DNA of 64,000 nucleotides, from contig PNMH01000012.1 in NCBI GenBank assembly GCA_013823505.1, positions 3,789 to 67,788 on the forward strand. Reading direction: 5' to 3'. The position numbers were made by a program, and so were the translations under genes. Positions 39,245-47,605 of the stretch are shown here, in pieces. The notes below the pieces were generated by a model that worked only from the letters and a program-made list of their open reading frames with translations, did no database searches and was not told where the DNA came from. The DNA is from Polaromonas sp. (GTDB lineage: Bacteria > Pseudomonadota > Gammaproteobacteria > Burkholderiales > Burkholderiaceae). Position 1 is the stretch's first letter, and each line of letters begins with the position of its first letter.

Positions 39245-39279
39245 GTTTCAGATAAGAAACACGGGTTTACTAAAGAAAC
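39245..39279 (+). promoter_or_regulatory. Paired palindromes, candidate IclR operators (plus-strand unit)
   Basis: Site A, GTTTCAGATAAGAAAC (39245-39260), is a GTTTC/GAAAC palindrome with a 6-bp spacer. Site B, GTTTACTAAAGAAAC (39265-39279), is a near copy whose centre is about 19.5 bp further on. Similar paired sites lie before the minus-strand unit at 59949-59985. An IclR gene lies inside that unit. Binding is an inference. Confidence 0.55.
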
Positions 39280-39318
39280 GCTAGAGGCAGCAGCGATCAG
39301 GCACTTCAAGGACAGCAG

Positions 39319-40293
39319 ATGAGCGTGTTGGGCATCGACCAAATCACCTACGGCGCGGCCGACCTGCCGCGTTGCCGGCAATTCTTTCTGGACTGGGGCC
39401 TCGCCTTGGTGAGCGAAGCGCCGCAGGAACTGGTGTTCGAGTCGCTCAACGGCTGCCGCGTGGTGGTCGCCCATTCGGACAAGGCCGGGCTGCCCGCCGG
39501 TGTCGAGCCCGACCCCACGCTGCGCGAGGTGGTCTGGGGCGTGGACACGCCGGACAGCCTGGCGCGCTACCGCAGCCGCCTGCAGGGCCAGCCCGGCTTC
39601 GTCGAGGCCGACGGCCGCATCGGCTGCACCGACCCCAACGGCCTGGCGATCCGCCTGCAGCTCACCAAGAAGCGCGCAGTTCAGATCGAGAGCGCACTCA
39701 CCAACACCTGGAGCGAACGCAAGCGGGTCAACCAGCGCAGCCCGGCCTACGACCGTGCCACCCCTGTCGAGGTGGGGCACGTGGTCTTCTTCGTCACCGA
39801 CCTGCAGGCCACCGGCGCCTTCTACACCGAGCACCTGGACTTTGTGGTTTCGGACAGCTATCCCCAGCGCGGCCTGTTCTTGCGCTGCACGCCCGAGGGC
39901 GGTCACCACGACCTGTTTCTGCTGCAGCCGCCCGAGCCGCGCAAGGGCCTGAACCACGTGGCCTTCGCGGTGCGCGACCTGCACGAGGTGGTGGGTGGCG
40001 GCATGCACATGTCGCGCAGCGGCTGGAGCACAGAACTGGGCCCCGGCCGCCACCCGATTTCGTCGGCCATGTTCTGGTACTTCGAGAGTCCGGCCGGCGC
40101 GCTGGTGGAGTACTACACCGACGAGGACGAGCTCACCGCCGACTGGCAGCCGCGCGAGTTCACGCCCGGCCCGACCGTGTTTGCCGAATGGGCCATCAAG
40201 GGCGGCATCGACGGCCACACCCGCCGCCAGGTAAACGCAGGCGCACCGAGCGGCAAGTTCATGACCGACAAGGTCAAGCCGCCCACGGAATGA
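39319..40293 (+). CDS. VOC family extradiol-type dioxygenase
   Basis: A 324-residue two-domain vicinal-oxygen-chelate protein resembling type I extradiol ring-cleavage dioxygenases. The C-terminal domain keeps the Fe(II) facial triad: His154 (VGHVVFFV), His213 (LNHVAFAV) and Glu264 (ALVEYYTDE). The N-terminal domain (residues 1-115) is the usual degenerate copy. It would cleave a dihydroxylated ring between or next to the hydroxyls. First gene of a four-gene unit with a Rieske oxygenase and reductase that could make its substrate. A non-dioxygenase VOC activity cannot be excluded. Confidence 0.85.
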   Translation: MSVLGIDQITYGAADLPRCRQFFLDWGLALVSEAPQELVFESLNGCRVVVAHSDKAGLPAGVEPDPTLREVVWGVDTPDSLARYRSRLQGQPGFVEADGRIGCTDPNGLAIRLQLTKKRAVQIESALTNTWSERKRVNQRSPAYDRATPVEVGHVVFFVTDLQATGAFYTEHLDFVVSDSYPQRGLFLRCTPEGGHHDLFLLQPPEPRKGLNHVAFAVRDLHEVVGGGMHMSRSGWSTELGPGRHPISSAMFWYFESPAGALVEYYTDEDELTADWQPREFTPGPTVFAEWAIKGGIDGHTRRQVNAGAPSGKFMTDKVKPPTE

Positions 40294-40311
40294 CCCTCCA
40301 GGAGACCCACC

Positions 40312-40536
40312 ATGCGAACCCCTGACCTCTACAATGAAACCCACCAGGCGCGCACCGCGCCGCCGACCTCCTTCGAGAGCCTGCTCGGCGACTCGATCGA
40401 ACGCGCCTATGCGCAGGGCATCCACGACCTGGAAGGCCTGGTGAAGTACCTCAACGACGCCGGCCCTTCGGGCCCCAACGGGCAGCGCTGGACCGAGGCG
40501 TCCTTCCAGCAGGAAATGGCGCGCCTCGGCGCCTGA
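40312..40536 (+). CDS. Small protein with recombinase-like helical domain
   Basis: A 74-residue cytoplasmic protein. Residues 38-72 (from IHDLEGLVKYLN to QQEMARLGA) resemble the short helix-turn-helix segment of the resolvase 'recombinase' domain, where a W follows a Gly-rich turn (GPSGPNGQRWTEASF); small proteins of this kind are found beside Rieske oxygenase genes. No catalytic serine domain is present, so it is not a recombinase. It may be an oxygenase accessory or small regulator. A GGAG ribosome site precedes the ATG; it sits between the VOC and Rieske genes with gaps of 18 and 27 bp. Confidence 0.75.
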   Translation: MRTPDLYNETHQARTAPPTSFESLLGDSIERAYAQGIHDLEGLVKYLNDAGPSGPNGQRWTEASFQQEMARLGA

Positions 40537-40563
40537 AACCCAGATCCCACCAGGAGACATGCC

Positions 40564-41592
40564 ATGGATACCTCGGTTGTGAACGTCCAGCTCGACCCGG
40601 TCGATGCGGTGCTTGAAGTCGGTCTCAAAGACCTCTGGTTCCCGGTCTGCCCATCCGGCTTCGTGAAGGACAGCCCGGTCTCGCTGCGCCGGCTGGGCTA
40701 CAAGATTGCGCTCTGGCGCGACCAGTCCGGCCAGGTGCGCGCGCTCGAAGACCACTGCCCGCACCGCGGCGCGCCGCTCTCGTTGGGCGTGAACCTGGGC
40801 GACCGCCTGGCCTGCCCGTACCACGGTGTCGAGGTGCGTTGCGACGGCACCGTCACCCGCGTGCCCGGCAGCCCGGGCTGCAAGCTCGAAGGCTCGCGCC
40901 CCGCGCGCATGTTCCACGCCGCCGAATCCAACGGCGCGATCTTTCTCTACAACGCGGCCAACCCCGCGCTGGACGCGCCGCCGCCGCTGCGCCTGCCCGA
41001 GGAACTGACCTCGCCCGAGTGGTCGTCCTTCCTCTGCTACACCGAATGGGGCGGCGACTACCGCTACGTGGTCGACAACGTGATGGACCCGATGCACGGT
41101 GTGTTCCTGCACAAGCAGTCCCACACCATGAGCGAGGGCGAGAGCACCGCCGAGTTCCAGATCCGAGACATCCCCAACGGCTTCTGCTTCGAGAAAAAGG
41201 GCCAGCGCGGCGTGAACTTCGACTGGACCGAATGGATGGACCTGGACATCCACGTTATGCGCCTGGAGATCCCGTACCCCAAAACCGGCGGCCCGGGTGG
41301 CAACTTCACCATCATCGGCAGCTACACGCCCATCAACAACCGCACCTCGGGCGTGTTTCACTGGCGTTGCCGCCGCGTGAGCGGCTGGCAGCGCGACACC
41401 TGGCGTTTCCTCTACAAGAACCGCCTGGAAGAGCGCCACTGGAACGTGCTCGAACAAGACCGTGTGGCGGTGGAGAACATGGAGCCCGACGCCAACAAGC
41501 GCGAACACCTCTATGCGCACGACATGGGCATTGTTCGCCTGCGCCGCCACCTGAGAAACCTTGCCAAGGCCCAGCTCGACAAGCCTCTGTAA
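40564..41592 (+). CDS. Rieske aromatic ring-hydroxylating oxygenase, alpha subunit
   Basis: A 342-residue VanA/phthalate-dioxygenase-like oxygenase. The Rieske [2Fe-2S] ligands are Cys65-His67 (DHCPHRGAP) and Cys84-His87 (ACPYHGVE). The mononuclear iron motif DPMHGVFLH gives His178 and His183, with the bridging Asp175 just before; a further carboxylate ligand is expected C-terminally. No beta-subunit gene is present, as in alpha-only homotrimeric oxygenases. It would use the VanB-type reductase encoded next. Both ring dihydroxylation and O- or N-demethylation are known for this family. Confidence 0.93.
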   Translation: MDTSVVNVQLDPVDAVLEVGLKDLWFPVCPSGFVKDSPVSLRRLGYKIALWRDQSGQVRALEDHCPHRGAPLSLGVNLGDRLACPYHGVEVRCDGTVTRVPGSPGCKLEGSRPARMFHAAESNGAIFLYNAANPALDAPPPLRLPEELTSPEWSSFLCYTEWGGDYRYVVDNVMDPMHGVFLHKQSHTMSEGESTAEFQIRDIPNGFCFEKKGQRGVNFDWTEWMDLDIHVMRLEIPYPKTGGPGGNFTIIGSYTPINNRTSGVFHWRCRRVSGWQRDTWRFLYKNRLEERHWNVLEQDRVAVENMEPDANKREHLYAHDMGIVRLRRHLRNLAKAQLDKPL

Positions 41593-41602
41593 AAATCGCC
41601 GC

Positions 41603-42568
41603 ATGAGCAACGCCAACACACTGCAGGCCTGGGTCCACACACTGCGCTTCGAGGCCGACGACATCATCAGCGTGGAGCTGCGCCCGGTGCCGGGCGTGGA
41701 GTTTCCCGCCTTCGAAGCCGGCTCCCACGTCGACCTGCACCTGCCCAACGGCATGGTTCGCAGCTATTCGCTGTCCAACAACTGCCAGGAAAGCCACCGC
41801 TATGTGGTCGGCGTGCTGAAAGACCGCGCCAGCCGCGGCGGATCGCGTTGCGTTCACGAGCAACTGCGCGTGGGCATGCGCATCACCGTCAGCGCGCCGC
41901 GCAACAACTTCCCGTTGCATGAAGACGCCACGCATTCCGTGCTGGTGGCCGGCGGCATCGGCGTGACGCCGGTGCTGTGCATGGCACGCCGCCTCAAAGA
42001 CATCGGCCGCAGTTTCGAATTCCTCTACTTCGCGCGCTCACGCAAGAGCGCTGCCTTCGTCGACGAGATCGAGGCGCTCGGCGTGCCGGTAACCTGGCAC
42101 TTCGATGACGAGAAGGGCGGCCCACCCGACCTCACGGCGCTGCTGGGCCGCCGCGCGCCCGCGGCCAGCGAGCATTTCTACGCCTGCGGCCCAGCCGTCA
42201 TGCTCGACAACTTCGAAAAGACCTGCGCCGCGCTCGGCCACGCCAACGCGCACATCGAACGCTTCACCGCGGTCGAAGTGGCGGCCTCGGCCGATGCCAA
42301 ACAAGCCTTCACCGTGGAGCTGCGCCGCAGCGGCAAGACCTTCGAGGTCACGCCCGACACCACCCTGCATGCGCGCCTGATCGAGATCAAGGCCGACGTG
42401 CCCTTCAGCTGTGAAGAAGGCATCTGCGGCTCGTGCGAAACGCGTGTGCTCGAAGGTCAGCCCGACCACCGCGACTCGGTGCTCACCGCTGCCGAGCATG
42501 CCGCCAACCAGGTGATGATGGTCTGCGTCTCGGGCTGCAAGAGCCCGCGGCTGGTGCTAGACCTTTAG
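41603..42568 (+). CDS. PDR/VanB-type oxidoreductase (oxygenase reductase)
   Basis: A 321-residue reductase with the order flavin domain, NAD domain, ferredoxin. RSYSLSN (residues 53-59) binds FMN, GGIGVTP (118-124) and YACGP (193-197) the nucleotide. The C-terminal plant-type [2Fe-2S] ligands are Cys270, Cys275, Cys278 and Cys308. It feeds electrons from NAD(P)H to the Rieske oxygenase encoded 10 bp upstream. The TAG stop overlaps the TAA stop of the sulfatase on the other strand. Confidence 0.94.
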   Translation: MSNANTLQAWVHTLRFEADDIISVELRPVPGVEFPAFEAGSHVDLHLPNGMVRSYSLSNNCQESHRYVVGVLKDRASRGGSRCVHEQLRVGMRITVSAPRNNFPLHEDATHSVLVAGGIGVTPVLCMARRLKDIGRSFEFLYFARSRKSAAFVDEIEALGVPVTWHFDDEKGGPPDLTALLGRRAPAASEHFYACGPAVMLDNFEKTCAALGHANAHIERFTAVEVAASADAKQAFTVELRRSGKTFEVTPDTTLHARLIEIKADVPFSCEEGICGSCETRVLEGQPDHRDSVLTAAEHAANQVMMVCVSGCKSPRLVLDL

Positions 42569-44145
42569 GCGGACGCCTCGGGGTACGGGCTGCAATCGGC
42601 GGCCGACAGCATGGTCTGCACCAGCGATTCCATGAGACCCGCGCGCAGGGTCTGCGCGGCTTCGTCGTGCCAGAGGTTGCGCAGCTCCAGTGGGTCTTGC
42701 TGCAGATCGTAGAGTTCCCCCCAGGTCTGGCCGTCGTACACGGTGAGGCGGTGCCGGTGGTCGCGCAAGGTGCGCATGCGCACCCGACGGTCCAGCCCGA
42801 AGTCGCTGCGCTGGCTTTCCTCTTCGATCAACAAGCGTTCGCGCACAGCACCTCTCTCGCCACCCAGCACCGGCAGCAACGAGCGCCCATGCATGCCGTT
42901 GGCCGGCGCCAGGCCCGCGTGAGCCAGCACAGTGGGGGCGATGTCGGTGGTTTGCGCCAGCGCGCCGCTGGCCGCCTGCGTGGTCCTTTGCGCGGGATCG
43001 CGCCAGATGAAAGGCACACGGGTGAGTGCGCTGTAGTGCAGGCCGCCCTTGAACATCAGACCCCGGTCGCCGAGCAGCTCGCCGTGGTCGCTGGTGAACA
43101 TCACCACGGTGTTGTTGTCCAGGCCGAGCGCTAGCAGTTGCGCCATGACACGGCCCACCGCGTCATCAACACAGGCCAGGCTGCCGTGGTTGAGTGCAAT
43201 GGCCTCGCGGGCTTCGCGTTCGCTGCAGGCGAATGCGCCGTAAGCCGGCTTGAAGCCGGGTTGGCGCTGGCGCTGCTCACGCAGCCAGCGCACCGGTGGC
43301 GGCGGGTCCGTGAGCTCTGCGTGGAAACTGGTCGGCAGCGACACATCGTCGGGACGGAACATGTCCCAGTAGCGGCCCGGCGGCGTGAAGGGGTGGTGCG
43401 GATCGGGGAAAGAGCACTGCACAAAAAAGGGCTGCTCGTCGTTGGCGCGTTGTGCCAGCCACTCGCAGGTCTGGCCGGCGATGTAGGCCGTGGGGTAGAG
43501 CGCTTCGGGCACGCGTGTGCGCCAGGCCTGGCGCAGCGCGGTGAGCTGCCACTCAGGCGTGGGCATCGCGTTGTCCGGCCCGATCAGGCGGTCGGCATCG
43601 CGGGTTTGATCCCGCAGCCAGCGGCGCCAGTGGCCGTGTTGTTCGTCGGCGTGGCCGATGGTGAGGCGCACATGCTCGAAGCCGTAGTAGGGCAGCGCCA
43701 GTTCGAAGTCGGGGTCGTCTTCCCAGTGCTTCCAGACCTCCTGACCGTGGCGGCCAGGGTAGGGGCGGCGCGCGTCGTGTGGCAGGCGTTGGCCCACACC
43801 GGGCCATGGCGCGGGCACGGTGGTGATGTTCTGCAGATGGGCCTTGCCCAGCAGCGCGGTGCGATAGCCGTCCTCGCGCAACGTGTCCACGAAAGTGCGT
43901 TCGCCGTGCGAGAGCTCGCGCCCGTTCATCTGCACGCCGTGTGCGCTGGGCAGGCGCCCGGTCATGAGCGAGGCGCGGTTGGGCTGGCAGATCGGTGTGG
44001 CGACGTGGAACTGGTCGAAGCGGCAGCCCTGCGCCGCCAGCGCGTCGATGTGCGGCGTGCGCACCTCGGTGTTGCCGTAGCAGCCGAGGTGGTCGGCGCG
44101 GTGCTGGTCGGTGACGAACAGCAGGAAGTTCGGGCGCCGCGCCAT
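42565..44145 (-). CDS. Sulfatase / phosphonate monoesterase-like hydrolase
   Basis: A 526-residue alkaline-phosphatase-superfamily enzyme. Metal residues are in VTDQHRADHLG (Asp13), and the formylglycine site is CQPNRASLMTGR (Cys53, Pro55, Arg57), a C-X-P-X-R motif with Asn where most sulfatases have Ser. Further metal site FTSDHGELLGDRG is near residue 350. No signal peptide, so cytoplasmic. It is last in the long minus-strand unit, 13 bp after the Bug protein gene. A sulfate, phosphonate or phosphodiester substrate is possible; choline-sulfatase-like enzymes look similar. Confidence 0.85.
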   Translation of the reverse strand: MARRPNFLLFVTDQHRADHLGCYGNTEVRTPHIDALAAQGCRFDQFHVATPICQPNRASLMTGRLPSAHGVQMNGRELSHGERTFVDTLREDGYRTALLGKAHLQNITTVPAPWPGVGQRLPHDARRPYPGRHGQEVWKHWEDDPDFELALPYYGFEHVRLTIGHADEQHGHWRRWLRDQTRDADRLIGPDNAMPTPEWQLTALRQAWRTRVPEALYPTAYIAGQTCEWLAQRANDEQPFFVQCSFPDPHHPFTPPGRYWDMFRPDDVSLPTSFHAELTDPPPPVRWLREQRQRQPGFKPAYGAFACSEREAREAIALNHGSLACVDDAVGRVMAQLLALGLDNNTVVMFTSDHGELLGDRGLMFKGGLHYSALTRVPFIWRDPAQRTTQAASGALAQTTDIAPTVLAHAGLAPANGMHGRSLLPVLGGERGAVRERLLIEEESQRSDFGLDRRVRMRTLRDHRHRLTVYDGQTWGELYDLQQDPLELRNLWHDEAAQTLRAGLMESLVQTMLSAADCSPYPEASA

Positions 44146-44158
44146 GGATGTGGTTCCT

Positions 44159-45151
44159 TCAATCGGCCTTGATGTTGAGTTCCTTGGCCAGCTTGCCGTA
44201 GCGCTCGTTGTCGGCCTTCATGAAATCGGCCAGCACCTGCGGTGTGCCGCCCAGCACGTCCAGGCCTGCACCGTTGAGCTTCTCGCGCACGTCGGGCAGT
44301 TGCAGCACGTCGTTGAACTCGCGGTTCAGACGCGCCACCACTGCGGCCGGTGTGCCGTTGGGCACGAACACGCCGTACCACGCATTCACCTCGACACCGG
44401 CCACGCCTTGCTCGGTCGCGGTGGGCAGGTCGGGCAGCAGCGCCGAACGCTTGCTTTCGGTCAGCGCCAGCGGCACCAGCTTGCCGGCCTTGATGTGCGG
44501 CACCGCTCCGCCCAGCCCCGTGAACAGCAGCTTGACCTCGCCGCTGAGTGCAGCGGTGATGGAAGGGCCCACCCCTCGGTAAGGCACGTGGAGCAGGTCG
44601 ACCTGGGCCGAGCGCTTGAGCATTTCGCCCGCGAAGTGCATGGGCGAGCCGTTGCCCGGACTGCCGTAGGGCAGACCCGGCGACTTGCGCGCGGCGTCCA
44701 GCGCGCCTTTGAGTGTGGTCACGCCCAGCTGGGGGTTGGCCACCAGCACCATGGGCGTGGTGGCGGGCGAGATCACCGGCACCAGGTCCTTGTGCACATC
44801 CACGCCACCGCCAGCGCCAGGCGCGAGCACGTGGGGCGAGATCACCATGGTGTTGGGTGTGAGCAGCAGGGTGTGGCCGTCGGGCGCGGATCGGGCGACC
44901 GCGCTGGCGCCCAGCAGTGCGCCGGCACCGGGGCGGTTTTCCACCACCACAGCCTGGCCGAGCTTGGGCGCGAGCTTGTCGGCCAGCACGCGCGCGGCAA
45001 GGTCGGGCCCGCCGCCGGGCGGAAAAGGCACGACGATGGTCAACGTCTTGCCAGGGAAGGTTTGTGCGGAGGCCCAGGGCAGGGCACAGGCGAGCGAGGC
45101 ACCCACGAGACCGAGGGTGAGGGCGCGACGGGCGGGCAGGCGTGCATTCAT
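44159..45151 (-). CDS. Bug-family periplasmic solute-binding protein (tripartite tricarboxylate type)
   Basis: A 330-residue Bug/TctC-like protein. The ATG at 45151 begins a Sec signal peptide (MNARLPARRAL, hydrophobic core, cleavage likely near ASA at residue 29). The mature start TLTIVVPFPPGGGPDLAAR is the hallmark of the family, as are PSITAALSGEVKLLFTG and MHFAGEMLK. It would bind a carboxylated aromatic or aliphatic acid. No TctA/TctB membrane genes are nearby, as usual in Burkholderiales. Confidence 0.92.
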   Translation of the reverse strand: MNARLPARRALTLGLVGASLACALPWASAQTFPGKTLTIVVPFPPGGGPDLAARVLADKLAPKLGQAVVVENRPGAGALLGASAVARSAPDGHTLLLTPNTMVISPHVLAPGAGGGVDVHKDLVPVISPATTPMVLVANPQLGVTTLKGALDAARKSPGLPYGSPGNGSPMHFAGEMLKRSAQVDLLHVPYRGVGPSITAALSGEVKLLFTGLGGAVPHIKAGKLVPLALTESKRSALLPDLPTATEQGVAGVEVNAWYGVFVPNGTPAAVVARLNREFNDVLQLPDVREKLNGAGLDVLGGTPQVLADFMKADNERYGKLAKELNIKAD

Positions 45152-45174
45152 GTCATGTGTCCTTGAAAGTGAGG

Positions 45175-46314
45175 TCAGGCTTGTGCCAGGGGTTCGTTCC
45201 AGGCGTCGTATCCGTAGACCCAGTCGGCGTTGCCCGGGCCCTTCATCCACTGGTTGCCGCGCGAGCCGATCTGGATCTTGGCGGTGCGCTCCTGGCGCGT
45301 CTTCTCGTAGCGTTGCAGTGCGATCGCAGCTTGGTGGCGGTCGTGCACGCCGGCCAGCGCGCGGCCCAGCACCACCGCGTCTTCAATGGCCATGCCCGCG
45401 CCCTGGGCCATGAACGGCAGCATGGGGTGGCAGGCGTCGCCCAGCAGCGTGACCGTGCCCACCGACCATCGCGGCAGCGGTTCGCGCTCGTACAGCGCGC
45501 TCTTGAGCGTGGTGTCGCAGGCGTCGAGCAGGGCACGCGCGTCGCCGTGGAAGTCCTTGTAGAAGCCGCGCAGTTCGTTCACGTCGCCTTCGCTGGTCCA
45601 CGATTCTTCGGTCCAGCTGTCCTGGCCGGTGGTGGCGAAGACGAAGGTCTCACGCCCCTGGTTCAGCGGGAAGGTGACGATCTGGCTCTGCGGATTCGGG
45701 CCCCACCATTTGGTGAAGGCCTCGATTTCGGGCACGTGCTTCACGCGCTCGGTGGGCACGACCGAGCGGAACGAAACCACGCCGGTGAAGCGCGGCTTTT
45801 CCTCGCCAAACAGCGCGCTGCGCACCCGCGAGTGGATGCCGTCGGCGCCCACCACCACGTCGAACGTGTGTTCGCTGCCGTCTTCAAACTGCAGCGTCAC
45901 ACCAGCGTCGGCCCTCGCCAGCGTCTTGAGCCGCTTGCCGAAGACGATCTGTTCGATCGGGAACTGCTCGGCCAGTGCGGCCAGGATGTCGGCGCGGTGG
46001 ATGGTGATCTGGGGCGCGCCGTACTGTTGTTCGGCGATGTCGCCCATGCCCAGGCGCGAGGTCTCGGCGCCGGTGTCCCAGTCGCGGCTGATGCGGAAGG
46101 TGGGCCGCGCACCGCTGCGGCGGATCGACGCGCCCGCGCCCAGGCCATCGATGGCGCGCACCACGTTGGGCGTGAGGTTGATGTCGGCGCCCACGCGCGA
46201 GAAGCCCTTGGCCTGCTCGAACACGGTGACGTGATGGCCCTGGGCCTTGAGGGCAATGGCCGCCGCGAGGCCGCCCACGCCGCCGCCCGCGATGCCGATG
46301 TTCAGTCCTGACAT
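45175..46314 (-). CDS. FAD-dependent class A aromatic monooxygenase
   Basis: A 379-residue flavoprotein of the salicylate 1-hydroxylase / 6-hydroxynicotinate 3-monooxygenase type. The FAD-binding GGGVGG (residues 10-15), the DG motif at Asp157-Gly158 (GADGIHSR) and the GD motif at Gly291-Asp292 (LLGDACHPM) are complete. These enzymes use NAD(P)H and O2 to hydroxylate an activated ring, sometimes with decarboxylation. In the middle of the catabolic unit, between a Rid gene and a Bug gene. Confidence 0.9.
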   Translation of the reverse strand: MSGLNIGIAGGGVGGLAAAIALKAQGHHVTVFEQAKGFSRVGADINLTPNVVRAIDGLGAGASIRRSGARPTFRISRDWDTGAETSRLGMGDIAEQQYGAPQITIHRADILAALAEQFPIEQIVFGKRLKTLARADAGVTLQFEDGSEHTFDVVVGADGIHSRVRSALFGEEKPRFTGVVSFRSVVPTERVKHVPEIEAFTKWWGPNPQSQIVTFPLNQGRETFVFATTGQDSWTEESWTSEGDVNELRGFYKDFHGDARALLDACDTTLKSALYEREPLPRWSVGTVTLLGDACHPMLPFMAQGAGMAIEDAVVLGRALAGVHDRHQAAIALQRYEKTRQERTAKIQIGSRGNQWMKGPGNADWVYGYDAWNEPLAQA

Positions 46315-46339
46315 GGGTGTCTCCTGTGGTGGGGTGTCG

Positions 46340-46705
46340 TCAGGCCACGTAGGCCACGATTTCGATCTTCATGCCGGGCACGACGAGTGCCACGCCGGCG
46401 CTGGAGCGGTTGGGCCACGGGGCCCGGAAGTACTCGCGGTAGACCGCGTCGATCACCGGCATGTCGCTCACGTCCGTCATGTAGATCAGCACCTGGGCCA
46501 CGTCGTCCAGTGTCTTGCCGGCGCTCTCCACGGCGCGCTGGAGGTTGTCGAACGTCAGCCGGGCCTGTTGTTCGATGGGACCGGTGTCCACGGTGCCGTC
46601 GGGGCGGACCGGTCCGTGCGCGGTGTAGAGCACGCCGGCGGCGCGCACCATCCACGAAAACGGCTGCTTGAACTGGGGCAGTCCGACGTCGATGACTTCT
46701 CTCAT
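46340..46705 (-). CDS. RidA family protein with conserved catalytic arginine
   Basis: A 121-residue YjgF/YER057c/UK114-type protein, a trimer that hydrolyses imine or enamine intermediates. Arg100 in WPNRSSAGVAL aligns with the catalytic Arg105 of E. coli RidA, so deaminase activity is expected. Start at 46705 overlaps the end of the alpha/beta hydrolase gene by 4 bp (ATGA), deciding against the longer frame. In this cluster it may be the 2-aminomuconate-deaminase-like step, an inference from known aminophenol pathways. Confidence 0.88.
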   Translation of the reverse strand: MREVIDVGLPQFKQPFSWMVRAAGVLYTAHGPVRPDGTVDTGPIEQQARLTFDNLQRAVESAGKTLDDVAQVLIYMTDVSDMPVIDAVYREYFRAPWPNRSSAGVALVVPGMKIEIVAYVA

Positions 46706-47595
46706 GGGGACTCCGTGTCGGCGTGCACGCGGCTCGCCAGCAGCGCGTACCACGGGCAGGCCGGGTCGCGCAGTTGAAGGTGGGTCTGGAAATGGTCGAG
46801 CCCGGGGGCCTCGTGCAGCGTGGCTGCGGCCTGCTGGGCCTGCAGCAGCGGGAGCATGCGGCGGTTGGAGCGCAGCACGCGCGCGCTGTCGTTCTCGCCA
46901 ACGCTCAGGTCGAACGGCACCTGGTTGCCGGCGGTCCAGTAGAGCGGGCTGTGCACCGCGTCCTGCAGCGGGTCGAGTCCGCGCAGCACGGTGGTGTAGA
47001 CGCGTTCTTCCAGACTCTGGGGCGCGGGCTGCGGGTCGTGCAGATCCATGATGCCGCTGATGGGCAGGCAGCCGCGGATCATGTCGTCGGCCACGCCATG
47101 GGCTCGCCAAGCCTGGCGCGTCAGCGCTGTCATGGCCGCCACATGCCCGCCGGCCGAGTGACCAGAGAGGTAGACCCGCTTCGGCGAGCCGCCCCACCGG
47201 GGCAGCCCGGCCTGCAGATGCGCCAGCAGCGCCAGCGCATCGTCCAGCGCCGCAGACAGTGGATGCGCCGGTGTGAGGCGGTAAGAAGGCGCGACCAGCA
47301 CCATGCCGAGCGCGGTGACGTGGGGTGCCATGAAGTGCACCCACTGGCGGTAGCCGTTGGTCCAGCCGCCGCCGTGCCAGAACATCAGCACCGGTGCGTT
47401 CTGTGCGCCCTTGGGTGCGAACACGTCGAAGCGCTGCAGGCGGTGCGTGCCGTAAGCCTGGTCAAGGGTCGCGGTCAGGGGCGCATCCAGCGGCACCTGC
47501 GCCCAGTCCGTCACGGTCCTGGCGTAGTCCACGGCCACCGGCGGCAGCGGGGGTTGCCCATCCGGATCGAAGGTGTGGGGCGCGGGTGTGGACAT
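46702..47595 (-). CDS. Alpha/beta hydrolase with HGGG oxyanion motif
   Basis: A 297-residue hydrolase of the hormone-sensitive-lipase/arylformamidase group. The HGGG oxyanion motif is at residues 74-77 (FWHGGGWTNG), the nucleophile Ser147 in SGHSAGGH. Kynurenine formamidases and carboxylesterases look like this. No signal peptide. It is coupled to the Rid gene downstream and follows the Bug gene by 10 bp. It could open an N-formyl, amide or ester bond of the substrate. Confidence 0.88.
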   Translation of the reverse strand: MSTPAPHTFDPDGQPPLPPVAVDYARTVTDWAQVPLDAPLTATLDQAYGTHRLQRFDVFAPKGAQNAPVLMFWHGGGWTNGYRQWVHFMAPHVTALGMVLVAPSYRLTPAHPLSAALDDALALLAHLQAGLPRWGGSPKRVYLSGHSAGGHVAAMTALTRQAWRAHGVADDMIRGCLPISGIMDLHDPQPAPQSLEERVYTTVLRGLDPLQDAVHSPLYWTAGNQVPFDLSVGENDSARVLRSNRRMLPLLQAQQAAATLHEAPGLDHFQTHLQLRDPACPWYALLASRVHADTESP

Positions 47596-47605
47596 GGCCG
47601 GTTGC

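Noticed and set aside
40312..40536. Fragment of a serine recombinase
   Set aside because: Only the short helical segment is matched; the catalytic domain is absent and the gene has its own start, ribosome site and stop within an oxygenase operon.
39175..41754. Minus-strand open frame of 859 codons opposite the VOC-Rieske genes
   Set aside because: It crosses the candidate promoter and three genes with clear motifs on the plus strand; composition is that of a shadow frame.
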